Below are positions 32,864-41,923 of a stretch of 64,000 nucleotides of DNA, one piece after another. A program made the position numbers and the translations under genes. Each line of letters starts with the position of its first letter. The first letter of the stretch is position 1. This stretch comes from an uncultured Pseudomonadota bacterium. Lineage in GTDB: Bacteria > Pseudomonadota > Alphaproteobacteria > RF32 > CAG-239. Where the stretch lies: NCBI GenBank assembly GCA_949295025.1, contig CASFJK010000001.1, positions 1 through 64,000 of the forward strand, in the 5' to 3' direction. The notes under the pieces were generated by a model. That model did no database searches. It worked only from the letters and a program-made list of their open reading frames with translations, and was not told where the DNA came from.

Positions 32864-34780
32864 TTAACAAACTATATGCTTTTTATTTGTTTTTCGATAT
32901 TTTTTTCTTATGATTTCTGACAAAGCATCTATCTTTTCTTCTTTTTTCTTATTTTCTTTAACGGCTTTTTTGGTAGTTTCTGCAACGTTTGTCATATTTC
33001 TTAATAGACCTTTGCATATACTTTGTTTTCTCGGTCCGCCATAATATCTAACCTTTTGGTGCACCGTTTCATTTACAAAGCCTATGCGTAGGCGAACACG
33101 CTTGGCATTTGGCGTCAATGGCGTGGTGGTGATAATTTTATCATCCGGATTTTTGGCATTTTCATTTTTATATAATGTTACCAACGGATTATCTTGTTGA
33201 TGCAGAAATTTATGTGAAAAAGAAGTAACGGCAACAAAATTATTTGGTTTATTTTCTCCGCCATCTTTTAGAGCTCTGTTATGATGTAGTTGGAATGAAA
33301 TTGCTTCAACTCTATCCCAACCATGACCTTGCGGATTGCCATCTTGTGCATTTGACCAAATTAAATCTGTTGTATACTCATCAACACCTTTCTTTCTTAA
33401 ATCAGCCGAAATGGCTTGAACCATTTTCTGATTTTTTGCCAAATCCATCCAGAATTGGCTTCTGGCATCGTCCTTTAAACTTTCTGCATCAAACTCTGCA
33501 ACATGATATCTTGTTTTGGTAAATAAATAATCTCCATCTCTATCATAAATTTCTTTCTTGCCTTCATCTTGAACAATTAATTCAAATATATCTTTTATAT
33601 TAAAGTTTTTGGCTTTTTCCGGCGGAACATGATTTTTGATAAAAGAATCTACCGCAACATTGAGCAAAGAATCAAAATTATATTTTTTTAATGTTTTAAA
33701 AGCGGAACTTTCATCTTCCAGCGAAGTATAATCCATCCATTTATATTTTTTTCTTTTATCGGGTTTGAAATTAAGAAACTCTTCCGTATGTAGCAACTTG
33801 TAATATTCTTCATCATCTATTGAGCTGACCATACTATCAAACTCAAGCCTTTTAGCAGTGTTTTCATCTCCAGAAGCATAATCTCCTTCCTCAATGAAAA
33901 CTTTCAAACCGTAAAATTTTTTTAAATCATTGACGGCATCTAAATTGGCTTGCGTAAAATTATCTACCAAATATTGCATCACTTTAGTGTCTATATCCAA
34001 AACCCTTTCTTCTCCCTCTGATAACAAAAAGTTATAAAATCTGTTTTTCTTTTCTTCACTGCCTTGAGCATCTTGAGCCGCTTGTAAAATTTGCTCTTCT
34101 AAACTCAAATTGGGATAATTTTCATTAAGCGTATTTTGGATATAATCTCTATTGCGTAAAACCTCTTCTATTTTTGAAATTTCGTACTTTACATCATCTT
34201 CCGTATTTTGATTTATTGCTTCTTTTTGTTGAGCAATTGTGTGTAATATTTTTCTATTTGTTGTTTTTTTTACAATGTCGGATAGCAAATTGAGTTTTGG
34301 CGTTGCCCTAAAATTTTCTTTAGCGCCCTGTTTTAAAATACGAGCTATGTTTTCATCCGTTGGTCTTATTGATAATATATTTTTATACCCATATAATTTA
34401 TTATTGGAATCTTTTAACTCTTCTACTCGCAAAAATATATTATCAATTACAGAGTCGTCAAAACCTTCAAAAGTAAAAGCTTTGCTACTAATCAGATAAG
34501 ATAGATTTATATCTTCTCCTTTAGAACAAATTTCTTTCAGGTCTTTATCATCTTCACAATAATCGGCTTTATATGCAGCCATAAACAACGGCTTATTATC
34601 AAACCTTTCAAAAAGATTTTTTTCTATATAATCTAAGGTTTCTTGCCTTTTTTCAGGATGCTCTTTAATATATAGACCAATTTCTTTGAAAATATCGCCA
34701 TATTCATCTTTTTCCAGACAGCATCGATAGAGCTCTTCTCCGCCTAATTGTATGATAAAGCTTTTTTCAGGGCAATCCAT
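32864..34780 (-). CDS. Large orphan protein with HNH nuclease-like motif
   Basis: 638 residues, no signal peptide. Residues 1-480 are helical, charged and unlike any family I know. At 497-527 there is an HNH-type array: QLHHNRALKDGG (His499/His500), PNNFVAV (Asn513/514), then His523 and His527 in SFSHKFLH. That spacing is typical of the HNH/beta-beta-alpha metal fold that cuts DNA or RNA. The tail (residues 590-638) is Lys-rich. It could be a toxin, a restriction-type nuclease or a mobile-element protein. No immunity-like gene is adjacent. It lies between tRNA-Arg(ACG) and dnaJ, transcribed away from dnaJ's terminator. Confidence 0.7.
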   Translation of the reverse strand: MDCPEKSFIIQLGGEELYRCCLEKDEYGDIFKEIGLYIKEHPEKRQETLDYIEKNLFERFDNKPLFMAAYKADYCEDDKDLKEICSKGEDINLSYLISSKAFTFEGFDDSVIDNIFLRVEELKDSNNKLYGYKNILSIRPTDENIARILKQGAKENFRATPKLNLLSDIVKKTTNRKILHTIAQQKEAINQNTEDDVKYEISKIEEVLRNRDYIQNTLNENYPNLSLEEQILQAAQDAQGSEEKKNRFYNFLLSEGEERVLDIDTKVMQYLVDNFTQANLDAVNDLKKFYGLKVFIEEGDYASGDENTAKRLEFDSMVSSIDDEEYYKLLHTEEFLNFKPDKRKKYKWMDYTSLEDESSAFKTLKKYNFDSLLNVAVDSFIKNHVPPEKAKNFNIKDIFELIVQDEGKKEIYDRDGDYLFTKTRYHVAEFDAESLKDDARSQFWMDLAKNQKMVQAISADLRKKGVDEYTTDLIWSNAQDGNPQGHGWDRVEAISFQLHHNRALKDGGENKPNNFVAVTSFSHKFLHQQDNPLVTLYKNENAKNPDDKIITTTPLTPNAKRVRLRIGFVNETVHQKVRYYGGPRKQSICKGLLRNMTNVAETTKKAVKENKKKEEKIDALSEIIRKKYRKTNKKHIVC

Positions 34781-34840
34781 GGCATTATCTCCCTATCATT
34801 TTTTATTTTACTTTATCATAAAAATAAATACTTAACAAAT

Positions 34841-34878
34841 AAAAAACCGTAAATGATATTTTCACTTACGGTTTTTTA
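34841..34878 (-). terminator. Terminator of dnaJ
   Basis: AAACCGTAA/TTACGGTTT stem with A-run and T-run on both sides. It separates dnaJ from the HNH-like gene. Confidence 0.85.
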
Positions 34879-34881
34879 TTT

Positions 34882-36036
34882 TTATGCCACAAACATATCT
34901 TTTATTTTATCAAAAAAGCCTTTAGCCTCAGGCTGGCAAGAATTTTCTTCACTTATAGACTGAAACTCTTGCAACAATTCTTTTTGCCTATCGGTCAAAT
35001 TAACCGGTGTTTCCACACGCAATTTTACAAATAAATCACCGCGTCTGGTTGAACGCATAATCGGCATACCTTGACCTTTGATTTTAACAACTTGGTCTGT
35101 TTGGGTTCCAGCAGCAATATCTAAATCTATCTTTTCGCCATCAATTGCCGGAATTTCTATTTTTCCTCCCAGCGCTGCCGTAGTCATGGAAATGGGTACG
35201 GAAGCATACAAATTGCCACCTTCGCGGCTATAGAGTTTATGATCTTTAACATTTACAAAAACGTACAAATCTCCGTTTTGACCACCACGCAAGCCGGCTT
35301 CGCCTTCGCCAACAATACGCATTCTTGTTTCATCTTCTATGCCGGCAGGAATTTTTACTTTTAAGGATTTTTCATTAGCGATAAAACCTTGTCCTTTGCA
35401 AGATTTACATTTATCTTTCACTATACGACCAGTCCCGCCGCATTTCGGACAAGTGGTTTCAACAATAAAGAAGCCACCTTGCTGACGTCTGATTTTACCG
35501 CTACCATGGCAGTCAGGACAAATATCAGCTTCTTTACCATCGGCGGTTCCATGCCCGTGGCATGCTTCACAAACTTTGGTAGTCGGAATTTTAATTTCTT
35601 TTTCAATACCTGTGAATGCTTCTTCCAAAGTGATATCTAAATTATAACGTAAATCGGCGCCTCGTTCCGGTGCATTTGGATTCGCTTGTCTTCTGCCTCC
35701 ACCCATAAATTCGGAAAAAATATCGGAAAAGACATCAGAAAAACCACCTGAGCCAAAATTAAACTCAAAACCACCAAACGGATTTCCTCCAGCGCCATTC
35801 ATTCCTCCAGTGAATGCTTGATGACCATATCTATCATAGGCGGCACGCTTTTGTTCATCTTTCAAAACTTCATAAGCTTCATTAATCTCTTTGAATTTTG
35901 TTTCAGCTTCTTTATCATTAGGGTTTCTATCCGGATGATATTTCATTGCCAAGCGACGATACGATTTTTTAATTTCATCCGCACTGGCTGTTTTGGAAAC
36001 TGCCAACAATTCGTAATAGTCTGTTTCTGTTGTCAT
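34882..36036 (-). CDS. dnaJ: Chaperone protein DnaJ
   Basis: 384 residues from the ATG at 36036; a GTG three codons upstream is an alternative. J domain with HPD at 34-36, Gly/Phe linker, the full four-repeat zinc finger ([32 protein letters not shown]) and the two C-terminal barrels. It delivers unfolded clients to DnaK. In most alphaproteobacteria it follows dnaK directly; here about 5.9 kb of opposite-strand genes separate them and it has its own promoter and terminator. Confidence 0.96.
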   Translation of the reverse strand: MTTETDYYELLAVSKTASADEIKKSYRRLAMKYHPDRNPNDKEAETKFKEINEAYEVLKDEQKRAAYDRYGHQAFTGGMNGAGGNPFGGFEFNFGSGGFSDVFSDIFSEFMGGGRRQANPNAPERGADLRYNLDITLEEAFTGIEKEIKIPTTKVCEACHGHGTADGKEADICPDCHGSGKIRRQQGGFFIVETTCPKCGGTGRIVKDKCKSCKGQGFIANEKSLKVKIPAGIEDETRMRIVGEGEAGLRGGQNGDLYVFVNVKDHKLYSREGGNLYASVPISMTTAALGGKIEIPAIDGEKIDLDIAAGTQTDQVVKIKGQGMPIMRSTRRGDLFVKLRVETPVNLTDRQKELLQEFQSISEENSCQPEAKGFFDKIKDMFVA

Positions 36037-36077
36037 TTTCTTCACATATAGATGTTACAAATTTTTGTTTACCTCTT

Positions 36078-36105
36078 ATTTAGTTTTTTTATTTTTCGAA
36101 AGCAA
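36078..36105 (-). promoter_or_regulatory. Promoter of dnaJ
   Basis: On the minus strand TTGCTT (36100-36105), 16-nt spacer, CTAAAT (36078-36083). Same spacing as the dnaK and cbpA-like promoters. Confidence 0.45.
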
Positions 36106-36176
36106 GCCTTTTATGCAAAAACTAAATAAAAATTAAGTATTTATTGTTACATTTTTATTAAAGACGAAAAACTATA

Positions 36177-36215
36177 GACAAAATGTTTGTCAAAAAGAGA
36201 AAATCGTGCTATTAT
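36177..36215 (+). promoter_or_regulatory. Promoter of orphan pair with palindrome over -35
   Basis: TTGTCA (36187-36192), 17-nt spacer, TATTAT (36210-36215), giving a transcript start near 36222. The perfect inverted repeat GACAAAATGTTTGTC (36177-36191) covers the upstream half of the -35 box, as a repressor operator would. Confidence 0.65.
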
Positions 36216-36249
36216 TTATTCAGAGTTTATAAAATTTCGGAGAACGGAA

Positions 36250-39200
36250 ATGGCTAAATATAATATTGATAACATCAAAGAAGATGATGGTTTTATAGAA
36301 TTTATTAAAAATGAATATGGCTACAATAGCGTAGATGATATTCCTCCTTTTGAATCTGAAGCCTTATTATATAAGTTCCGCAGAAAAGAAAATGATCTTA
36401 GCGATGCTAACAATGATTTTGATGAACTTGATGATTTTATTCTCTCTGGTGGATATGAGCATGATGATGAATTAAAAGAACTTTATTATGGTGATAAAAA
36501 TGCCAAACTTTCTCCCGAAGAAACAGCTTTTATAACTGCTTTAGGAAAAACATTAAAAGAACATCCGGAATTTTCTTTAGAAGATGTAAAAAATCACAGA
36601 GCCGACAAAAAAACGATTTCTCCAGTAAAAAGAATCAAAATTGATGAAAATAGTATAGATGACGTTAATCAAAATACATCAAATGTTGTAACAGATGATC
36701 TCGAAAATCATATTGAAATTGTTGAAGAAGAACAAATCAAAAATAATGTCGAGCGACGTCAAGAAAAACCAATGGATGAATATCGCGATAGAAGTGCTGA
36801 TTCTGATAAAAATGAATTTTTGCTCGATACCGTTAAATTGGAAGCATTAAAAGATTTGAAATATATTTCAGAGGAAGCTTACAATAACGGTATAAAATCT
36901 CCGGAAAATGCAATTGAAGAATTGGGCAAATTACGTGCTCTTTCTGAAAAAGAAACTAAAGCTTACGAAGATGCTGTAACTGACAAAATGCTTCACAATT
37001 CTGAGCTCTTTATGGTTACGCCACCTAAAATGCTTGGTCAACTTTATGATAAAAAACAACAAGAAGTTGCTGCAATTCTACAAAATGATTCTAATGCCGA
37101 TGTTTCTACTCAAAAAGCCGATATCAGCAAATTGGAAGAGAGAATCGATGATTTGACAAACCAAGCCGCTCGTGGCGAAGGTTTGTTCTTTGCCGATGTG
37201 ACAAACATTGCCGATACTTATGAAGGCTACAACATTATGTTTGATGCCCGTTCAAAATATCTCGGCAACGACCAAAAAGCGCAAGACTTGAAGCAAAATA
37301 TGTCTACCGTTCGCTCACAAGTTCTTGAGCCGATGATTAAAGCATATGACAGCGAATGGAATATTGAAAATATCACCGAAAAAGATGCTGAAAAGTTAAG
37401 TCAAAGATATGATGAGCTGCAAAAAGACGTCGCCGACATTGAGCTTAATGATGATGCATACGCTCTAGTTTCTAACTTCAAGTTCTTAGATGAAAAAGGG
37501 CAAATTGAACCTCAATTTGTGGATGAAAAAGGACAACTCCACGATACATGGCAAAAAGGATATAAAATTGCCGAGGGCTCTAAACTTGAATCTGTTCTTA
37601 ACTTCACAAAGCAAAATTATATTGCTCAGAATTTGACCGCTGATAAAAGACCTGATAAGCAAGAAATTCAAGACGGTATCAGCGATATTTTGCCAAATAC
37701 CTTATATTCTTTCCATGTTGCTGATAATACAGTTCAAGGCATTGAAGAGAAAAAAGACCAATTTACCAACAAGCAATATTTAGACGATTTTGTAAAAGAT
37801 TTGGGTAACATTGAAAAACCAATGACCATATCGCATAAAGGCTATGAGAATGCTGTTGATGCTACCGTTAATGATACTGCCGGTTTAGCTAATCGTATTG
37901 CGCAAAAAGTTGGTCGTGATAAAGCCATTGCGGTAAAGGTTATTGATGGCGTGGATAAATATGACAAACGCGCTAAGGATCGTACTGAAAATGGAAAAGT
38001 TGATAAAAAACAAATTCGTAAAGAAATGCTGAAACGAACCATTAAGGGTGGTTTGTCGGCTTTCTTAGTATCCGGTGCCATCACTACTGTTGCTACAATT
38101 GCTGCATCTGATGCTTCTTTGACTGCAGCAACTTTAGGTATGAATAAGGTTGCCGGTGCCGCTTTAGGTACAGGCTTAGCTGCCAGTATGCTTATCCGAA
38201 ATTATCGTCGTTGGCGCAAAGAGCGCAAAAAAGAAGGTAAAAAAGCAGGTTTGTTACAATTTGTAAAAGAACCGAGAAACATGGCTTCCGTCGCAACAAC
38301 CGTAATGGGTGCTGCTGCGCTTGGTTTTGCTGCCACGGGTAACCCTGGTGTTGCTGCAGCTCTTGGTTACGGATCTTTAACTGTCGGTGCGGCTTCTGGT
38401 ATTGTAACCAACTATCAAGACTCTAAAAAAGCCGGTTTAAGCACGGCCGAATCTATTAGTTGGGCTGTAGCACAAACAGCTACTACCATCACAGCAGGCT
38501 TTATGGGACGTGAAGCAGCTAATGGACTGATTGATTTATTCAACAACCATCATCCCAATAATAATATTTTCCAACATAAAGAAAATATTGGTGAACATAT
38601 TAAAGAGGATGTTAAGACCGAAACTGTTACTGTCTATAAGGATGGGGTGGTAGAAAATGCTCAAAGAATTTTGGGTTCTTGGTATAATGAAAATCCGGAA
38701 TTATTGCAACAACGTGTTGATGCTATTAATGCTTATAATGCCGAACACGGAACTGATATTAACCCATATCGCTACTTGCTTGCGGCTCATGACGCCGGTG
38801 CATTAACCGCCGATAACAACCTGTTACATGTTCAAGACGGGCCGGATATTCATTCAAATGCTAACCACAAGGTTTTGGGTGCCGAATGGAGCCAAACAAC
38901 CGGTATTTCACAAGATAGTGTCAATGCTTTGGCTGATAGTGTCAGCGGAAACGATGTAAACATTACACCCGAATCTATTCAAGCCTTCCAACAGATTGAT
39001 CATCATATCAGCGATATCAACCAAGTTGGTCATGTAGCAAGTAACCCGCACCAAAATGATGGTGTTTTAAGTTACAATGCTGAGATGGATGCTAATGGTA
39101 CGGCTGTTCATTCTGAGCAAGGTTCTCAATATACGACTTATGCTAATCACGATGGTGTCTTTCAACAAAAAGTTATTGATACTGTACAAGATACTGTTGT

Positions 39201-40077
39201 TCAAGACTATGCTATGGTTCGTAATGAAACCGATTTGGGATTAGGTATGGTGGGCATTACGGCTGCTCCGGTTAAAACTAAAAAAACTTTGAAAGAAAGA
39301 ATCGGTAGCTTCTTTGATAAAATTTTACACAAAAACAAAGTTCCTACTAAAACGCCTGAACCTGTAGTTCGCGATGAGACGCCGATTATTGTTCCTACTC
39401 CACCGGAAAAACCGAAAGTACAAAAAGCGCCTCGTCCTAAAGAAGATCCAAATAAAAAACTTCTTTTGGATGAATATAAAATCGTATATGGTGTTGAACC
39501 TAAAACCGATGGTTCTGATCAAGCTTGGAATAAATATTGCGAGCGCGTAGAAGCTGAACGTAAGGTAGATGCTCCGGAACAAAACATGACACAATTCTTG
39601 CTCCTGAGAAGAGAACGTTTGGATAAAGCCATTTTGGATTCCGTTCCGAGTAAATCAACAACCACAGAATCTGGCAAGCCCCTTCTTAAAGATTACTACA
39701 CCAAACAAATGACTGATAGTCGTGATAGAGCGGGTGTGGTTATGGAAGCGCGTCAAAGCTTGATGCAAAGTAATTTATCTAAAGATAATTTTGCCAACAA
39801 AATTACTTTGTCTCACTTTACCAAATATATTCCTCACTTTATTAAAAAAGATAGTAAAGTGGCGGATAATTCAAGAGACATTACACTCAATCCGGACATG
39901 AAAAAATATTATGACAAACCAAACAGCGATGTAAATATCGTTGATTTGAACCAATATCTGGTTGAAGGCAAACCTCTTGAACAATCAACCATTCAAGGCA
40001 AAGGCAGAGATGCCCGCACAAACATGGAAAACTTATCTCAAAACTATGTTCGCCAAGAAAAGATTAAAGGAAGATAG
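36250..40077 (+). CDS. Giant orphan protein with Ala/Gly-rich membrane-like core
   Basis: 1275 residues from the ATG at 36250, which follows a CGGAG Shine-Dalgarno. An earlier in-frame start at 36187 falls on the -35 box and is impossible. Residues 1-580 are acidic and helical. Residues about 600-765 hold four to six small-residue-rich hydrophobic helices (SAFLVSGAITTVATIAA, VAGAALGTGLAASMLI, ASVATTVMGAAALGFAA) split by a very basic loop RNYRRWRKERKKEGKK. Then come a mixed domain, a Pro-rich linker (near 1040) and a basic C-terminal part. No family recognised. The core suggests membrane insertion, as in pore-forming or polytopic scaffold proteins. It is first of a two-gene unit. Confidence 0.8.
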   Translation: MAKYNIDNIKEDDGFIEFIKNEYGYNSVDDIPPFESEALLYKFRRKENDLSDANNDFDELDDFILSGGYEHDDELKELYYGDKNAKLSPEETAFITALGKTLKEHPEFSLEDVKNHRADKKTISPVKRIKIDENSIDDVNQNTSNVVTDDLENHIEIVEEEQIKNNVERRQEKPMDEYRDRSADSDKNEFLLDTVKLEALKDLKYISEEAYNNGIKSPENAIEELGKLRALSEKETKAYEDAVTDKMLHNSELFMVTPPKMLGQLYDKKQQEVAAILQNDSNADVSTQKADISKLEERIDDLTNQAARGEGLFFADVTNIADTYEGYNIMFDARSKYLGNDQKAQDLKQNMSTVRSQVLEPMIKAYDSEWNIENITEKDAEKLSQRYDELQKDVADIELNDDAYALVSNFKFLDEKGQIEPQFVDEKGQLHDTWQKGYKIAEGSKLESVLNFTKQNYIAQNLTADKRPDKQEIQDGISDILPNTLYSFHVADNTVQGIEEKKDQFTNKQYLDDFVKDLGNIEKPMTISHKGYENAVDATVNDTAGLANRIAQKVGRDKAIAVKVIDGVDKYDKRAKDRTENGKVDKKQIRKEMLKRTIKGGLSAFLVSGAITTVATIAASDASLTAATLGMNKVAGAALGTGLAASMLIRNYRRWRKERKKEGKKAGLLQFVKEPRNMASVATTVMGAAALGFAATGNPGVAAALGYGSLTVGAASGIVTNYQDSKKAGLSTAESISWAVAQTATTITAGFMGREAANGLIDLFNNHHPNNNIFQHKENIGEHIKEDVKTETVTVYKDGVVENAQRILGSWYNENPELLQQRVDAINAYNAEHGTDINPYRYLLAAHDAGALTADNNLLHVQDGPDIHSNANHKVLGAEWSQTTGISQDSVNALADSVSGNDVNITPESIQAFQQIDHHISDINQVGHVASNPHQNDGVLSYNAEMDANGTAVHSEQGSQYTTYANHDGVFQQKVIDTVQDTVVQDYAMVRNETDLGLGMVGITAAPVKTKKTLKERIGSFFDKILHKNKVPTKTPEPVVRDETPIIVPTPPEKPKVQKAPRPKEDPNKKLLLDEYKIVYGVEPKTDGSDQAWNKYCERVEAERKVDAPEQNMTQFLLLRRERLDKAILDSVPSKSTTTESGKPLLKDYYTKQMTDSRDRAGVVMEARQSLMQSNLSKDNFANKITLSHFTKYIPHFIKKDSKVADNSRDITLNPDMKKYYDKPNSDVNIVDLNQYLVEGKPLEQSTIQGKGRDARTNMENLSQNYVRQEKIKGR

Positions 40078-40085
40078 GATAAAAC

Positions 40086-41855
40086 ATGACAGAAACCGAC
40101 ATGGAAAAATTTGCACAATCGCTGATTGGAAAATCTCCTTATGAAATTTATAAAGCCATTCGTGACTTTGATAACAAAAAAGGTAAAGGAGCGGCTATGG
40201 CGGTTCTGCAACAAAGTAAAGCTTTTGGAGATTTTTGTTCCCAGCAGTTACATGCTTTTTTGGATAATCGTTTGGCTTTAACGCAAAGAGATGCTGAAAA
40301 CATTGATAAATGGTGGAAATTTTCTACAAATAATTTTTCTATTGAAGAAATTCAAATTGCCGATGCTAAAGCTTTTAATGGTAATTATATTCGGTCTGAA
40401 CATTACGTGGATTTTGATAATAATAAAATTATAAAATCATTTGTAAAAAATATTCCAGATATTAATGAAGAAATGAATATATTTCGTGTTGAAGGAGATG
40501 AAAATATCCGGATTCAACAAAGACAAAGGATTGTAGACTTTATTCGACTTGCAAATCAAGAAGAGAACACAGCCAATTTAATTGAAAAAAATAACTGGCA
40601 ACCTTTAATTCGTGAATTTGACGGCTTTCCTAAAATGGATGCCAGATATATTACCAGAAGATATGACAGAATTAAGCAATATAATGCAGAAAATCCTAAC
40701 AAAGTTAAATCTGAAGCAGAAGCTTTTTATGCTCGAATTTTGTCGTATATTCTCAATGATATTTGTCATGATTTTAGAAAAAGCAATTTAGAAGAAATTG
40801 AATTTTTAAGAACTTATTTGAAAACAAATAAGCTTGAATCTTATGATGAGTTGGTTGCTGAAACATTAAATAAACTCGATATCCTCAAACAAAAATATGG
40901 CCAAGAAAAACAACCTAATTATTTGAATGTTGATTTTATTGAAGATGAGAATATTTCTGAGCAAAAGCAAGAACAACAACTTTCATCAGATGAAAAAGTA
41001 CAAACAGAAAACAAATCTGATGAAAAAATGCAAACAGAAAATGAAGTTGATAAAATTGATTCTTCTGAAAAAAATCAGGTTGAAAATATAAATAAAGAAA
41101 ATTTAGATATAAAAACTAAAGCTGAGGAAAAAATTCTTCCTATAGTAAAAGAAAAAGAGCAAGAGCCAGATAAAGATAAAGAAAACAGTATAGCTACCTC
41201 TTGGCAAAACAAGGCTTTAACCGATTGGAAAGATTGGGGAAAAAATAGCAACAAAATCGTTCAAGAGTATAAATCTGAAGACAAATCTTTGCTCGCATTT
41301 AAAATCTACGATAATGCTGAAAAAGCAAAAGCTGATGAGTTTGATGCAGATATTACGTATCGCAAAGAAAATGATGTGACAGTAAAAGGTTATAAAGGTA
41401 AAATTCCGTCTGATGATGTTTTTGCGGCTATTGTTTCTCAAGCTAAGAAAAATGGGCAAGAAATTTTCTTTGGAAATATAAAAAATAATATCTTCAAAGC
41501 AAAATTGATGCTCGCTTGCTTGAATGATAAAGATGTTAAAATGGTTAACCAACCAAAACTTTCAGATTTAACCGACTTGCCGGAAGACTTAAAAGCCAAA
41601 TTAAAAGAAAAATTACCACGACCAACAGATCGTGCAAAAGATCATTTGAATAAACTAAATGAAGAAAAAAGTGGTCGTCCACATTCTGATAGTGACAACA
41701 AAGGTTCCTATGAACAAAAGAACGGAAAATCTTATGATAAACAACGTCGTAGTGGAAAATTTCGCTCAGACAATAATTCTGGTGAGCGCAAGTCTTTTCA
41801 TCCTCGCAAAGGAAATACATCAATGCCGATAAAACGCGATAATCAATATGAATAA
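40086..41855 (+). CDS. Orphan partner protein with LPD7-like module
   Basis: 589 residues, starting 8 nt after the previous stop, so the two are co-transcribed. Residues 1-270 are helical. Residues 280-375 are a Gln/Glu/Lys low-complexity linker with a repeated EKMQTEN-type unit. Residues about 390-490 form an alpha-beta module (VTVKGYKGKIPSDDVFAAIV, GQEIFFGN, KAKLMLACLNDKDVKMV) that resembles LPD7-type modules of relaxases and polyvalent element proteins; this is a pattern match only. The last 80 residues are Ser/Arg/Lys-rich and disordered, a possible nucleic-acid-binding tail. No family recognised with confidence. Confidence 0.75.
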   Translation: MTETDMEKFAQSLIGKSPYEIYKAIRDFDNKKGKGAAMAVLQQSKAFGDFCSQQLHAFLDNRLALTQRDAENIDKWWKFSTNNFSIEEIQIADAKAFNGNYIRSEHYVDFDNNKIIKSFVKNIPDINEEMNIFRVEGDENIRIQQRQRIVDFIRLANQEENTANLIEKNNWQPLIREFDGFPKMDARYITRRYDRIKQYNAENPNKVKSEAEAFYARILSYILNDICHDFRKSNLEEIEFLRTYLKTNKLESYDELVAETLNKLDILKQKYGQEKQPNYLNVDFIEDENISEQKQEQQLSSDEKVQTENKSDEKMQTENEVDKIDSSEKNQVENINKENLDIKTKAEEKILPIVKEKEQEPDKDKENSIATSWQNKALTDWKDWGKNSNKIVQEYKSEDKSLLAFKIYDNAEKAKADEFDADITYRKENDVTVKGYKGKIPSDDVFAAIVSQAKKNGQEIFFGNIKNNIFKAKLMLACLNDKDVKMVNQPKLSDLTDLPEDLKAKLKEKLPRPTDRAKDHLNKLNEEKSGRPHSDSDNKGSYEQKNGKSYDKQRRSGKFRSDNNSGERKSFHPRKGNTSMPIKRDNQYE

Positions 41856-41873
41856 TAAGTTATAATATTCAAC

Positions 41874-41905
41874 AAAAAGCCCCGCCAAATTGACGGGGCT
41901 TTTTT
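41874..41905. terminator. Strong bidirectional terminator
   Basis: GCCCCG/CGGGGC stem with five As before and six Ts after; ends the orphan pair (+) and dnaK (-). Its presence means dnaK transcripts cannot reach dnaJ. Confidence 0.92.
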
Positions 41906-41923
41906 GTGTGTTATGAAAAGTTG

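Noticed and set aside
36187..36249. Upstream start for the 1275-residue orphan
   Set aside because: The TTG is the -35 box itself, so it cannot be in the transcript; 36250 has a Shine-Dalgarno.
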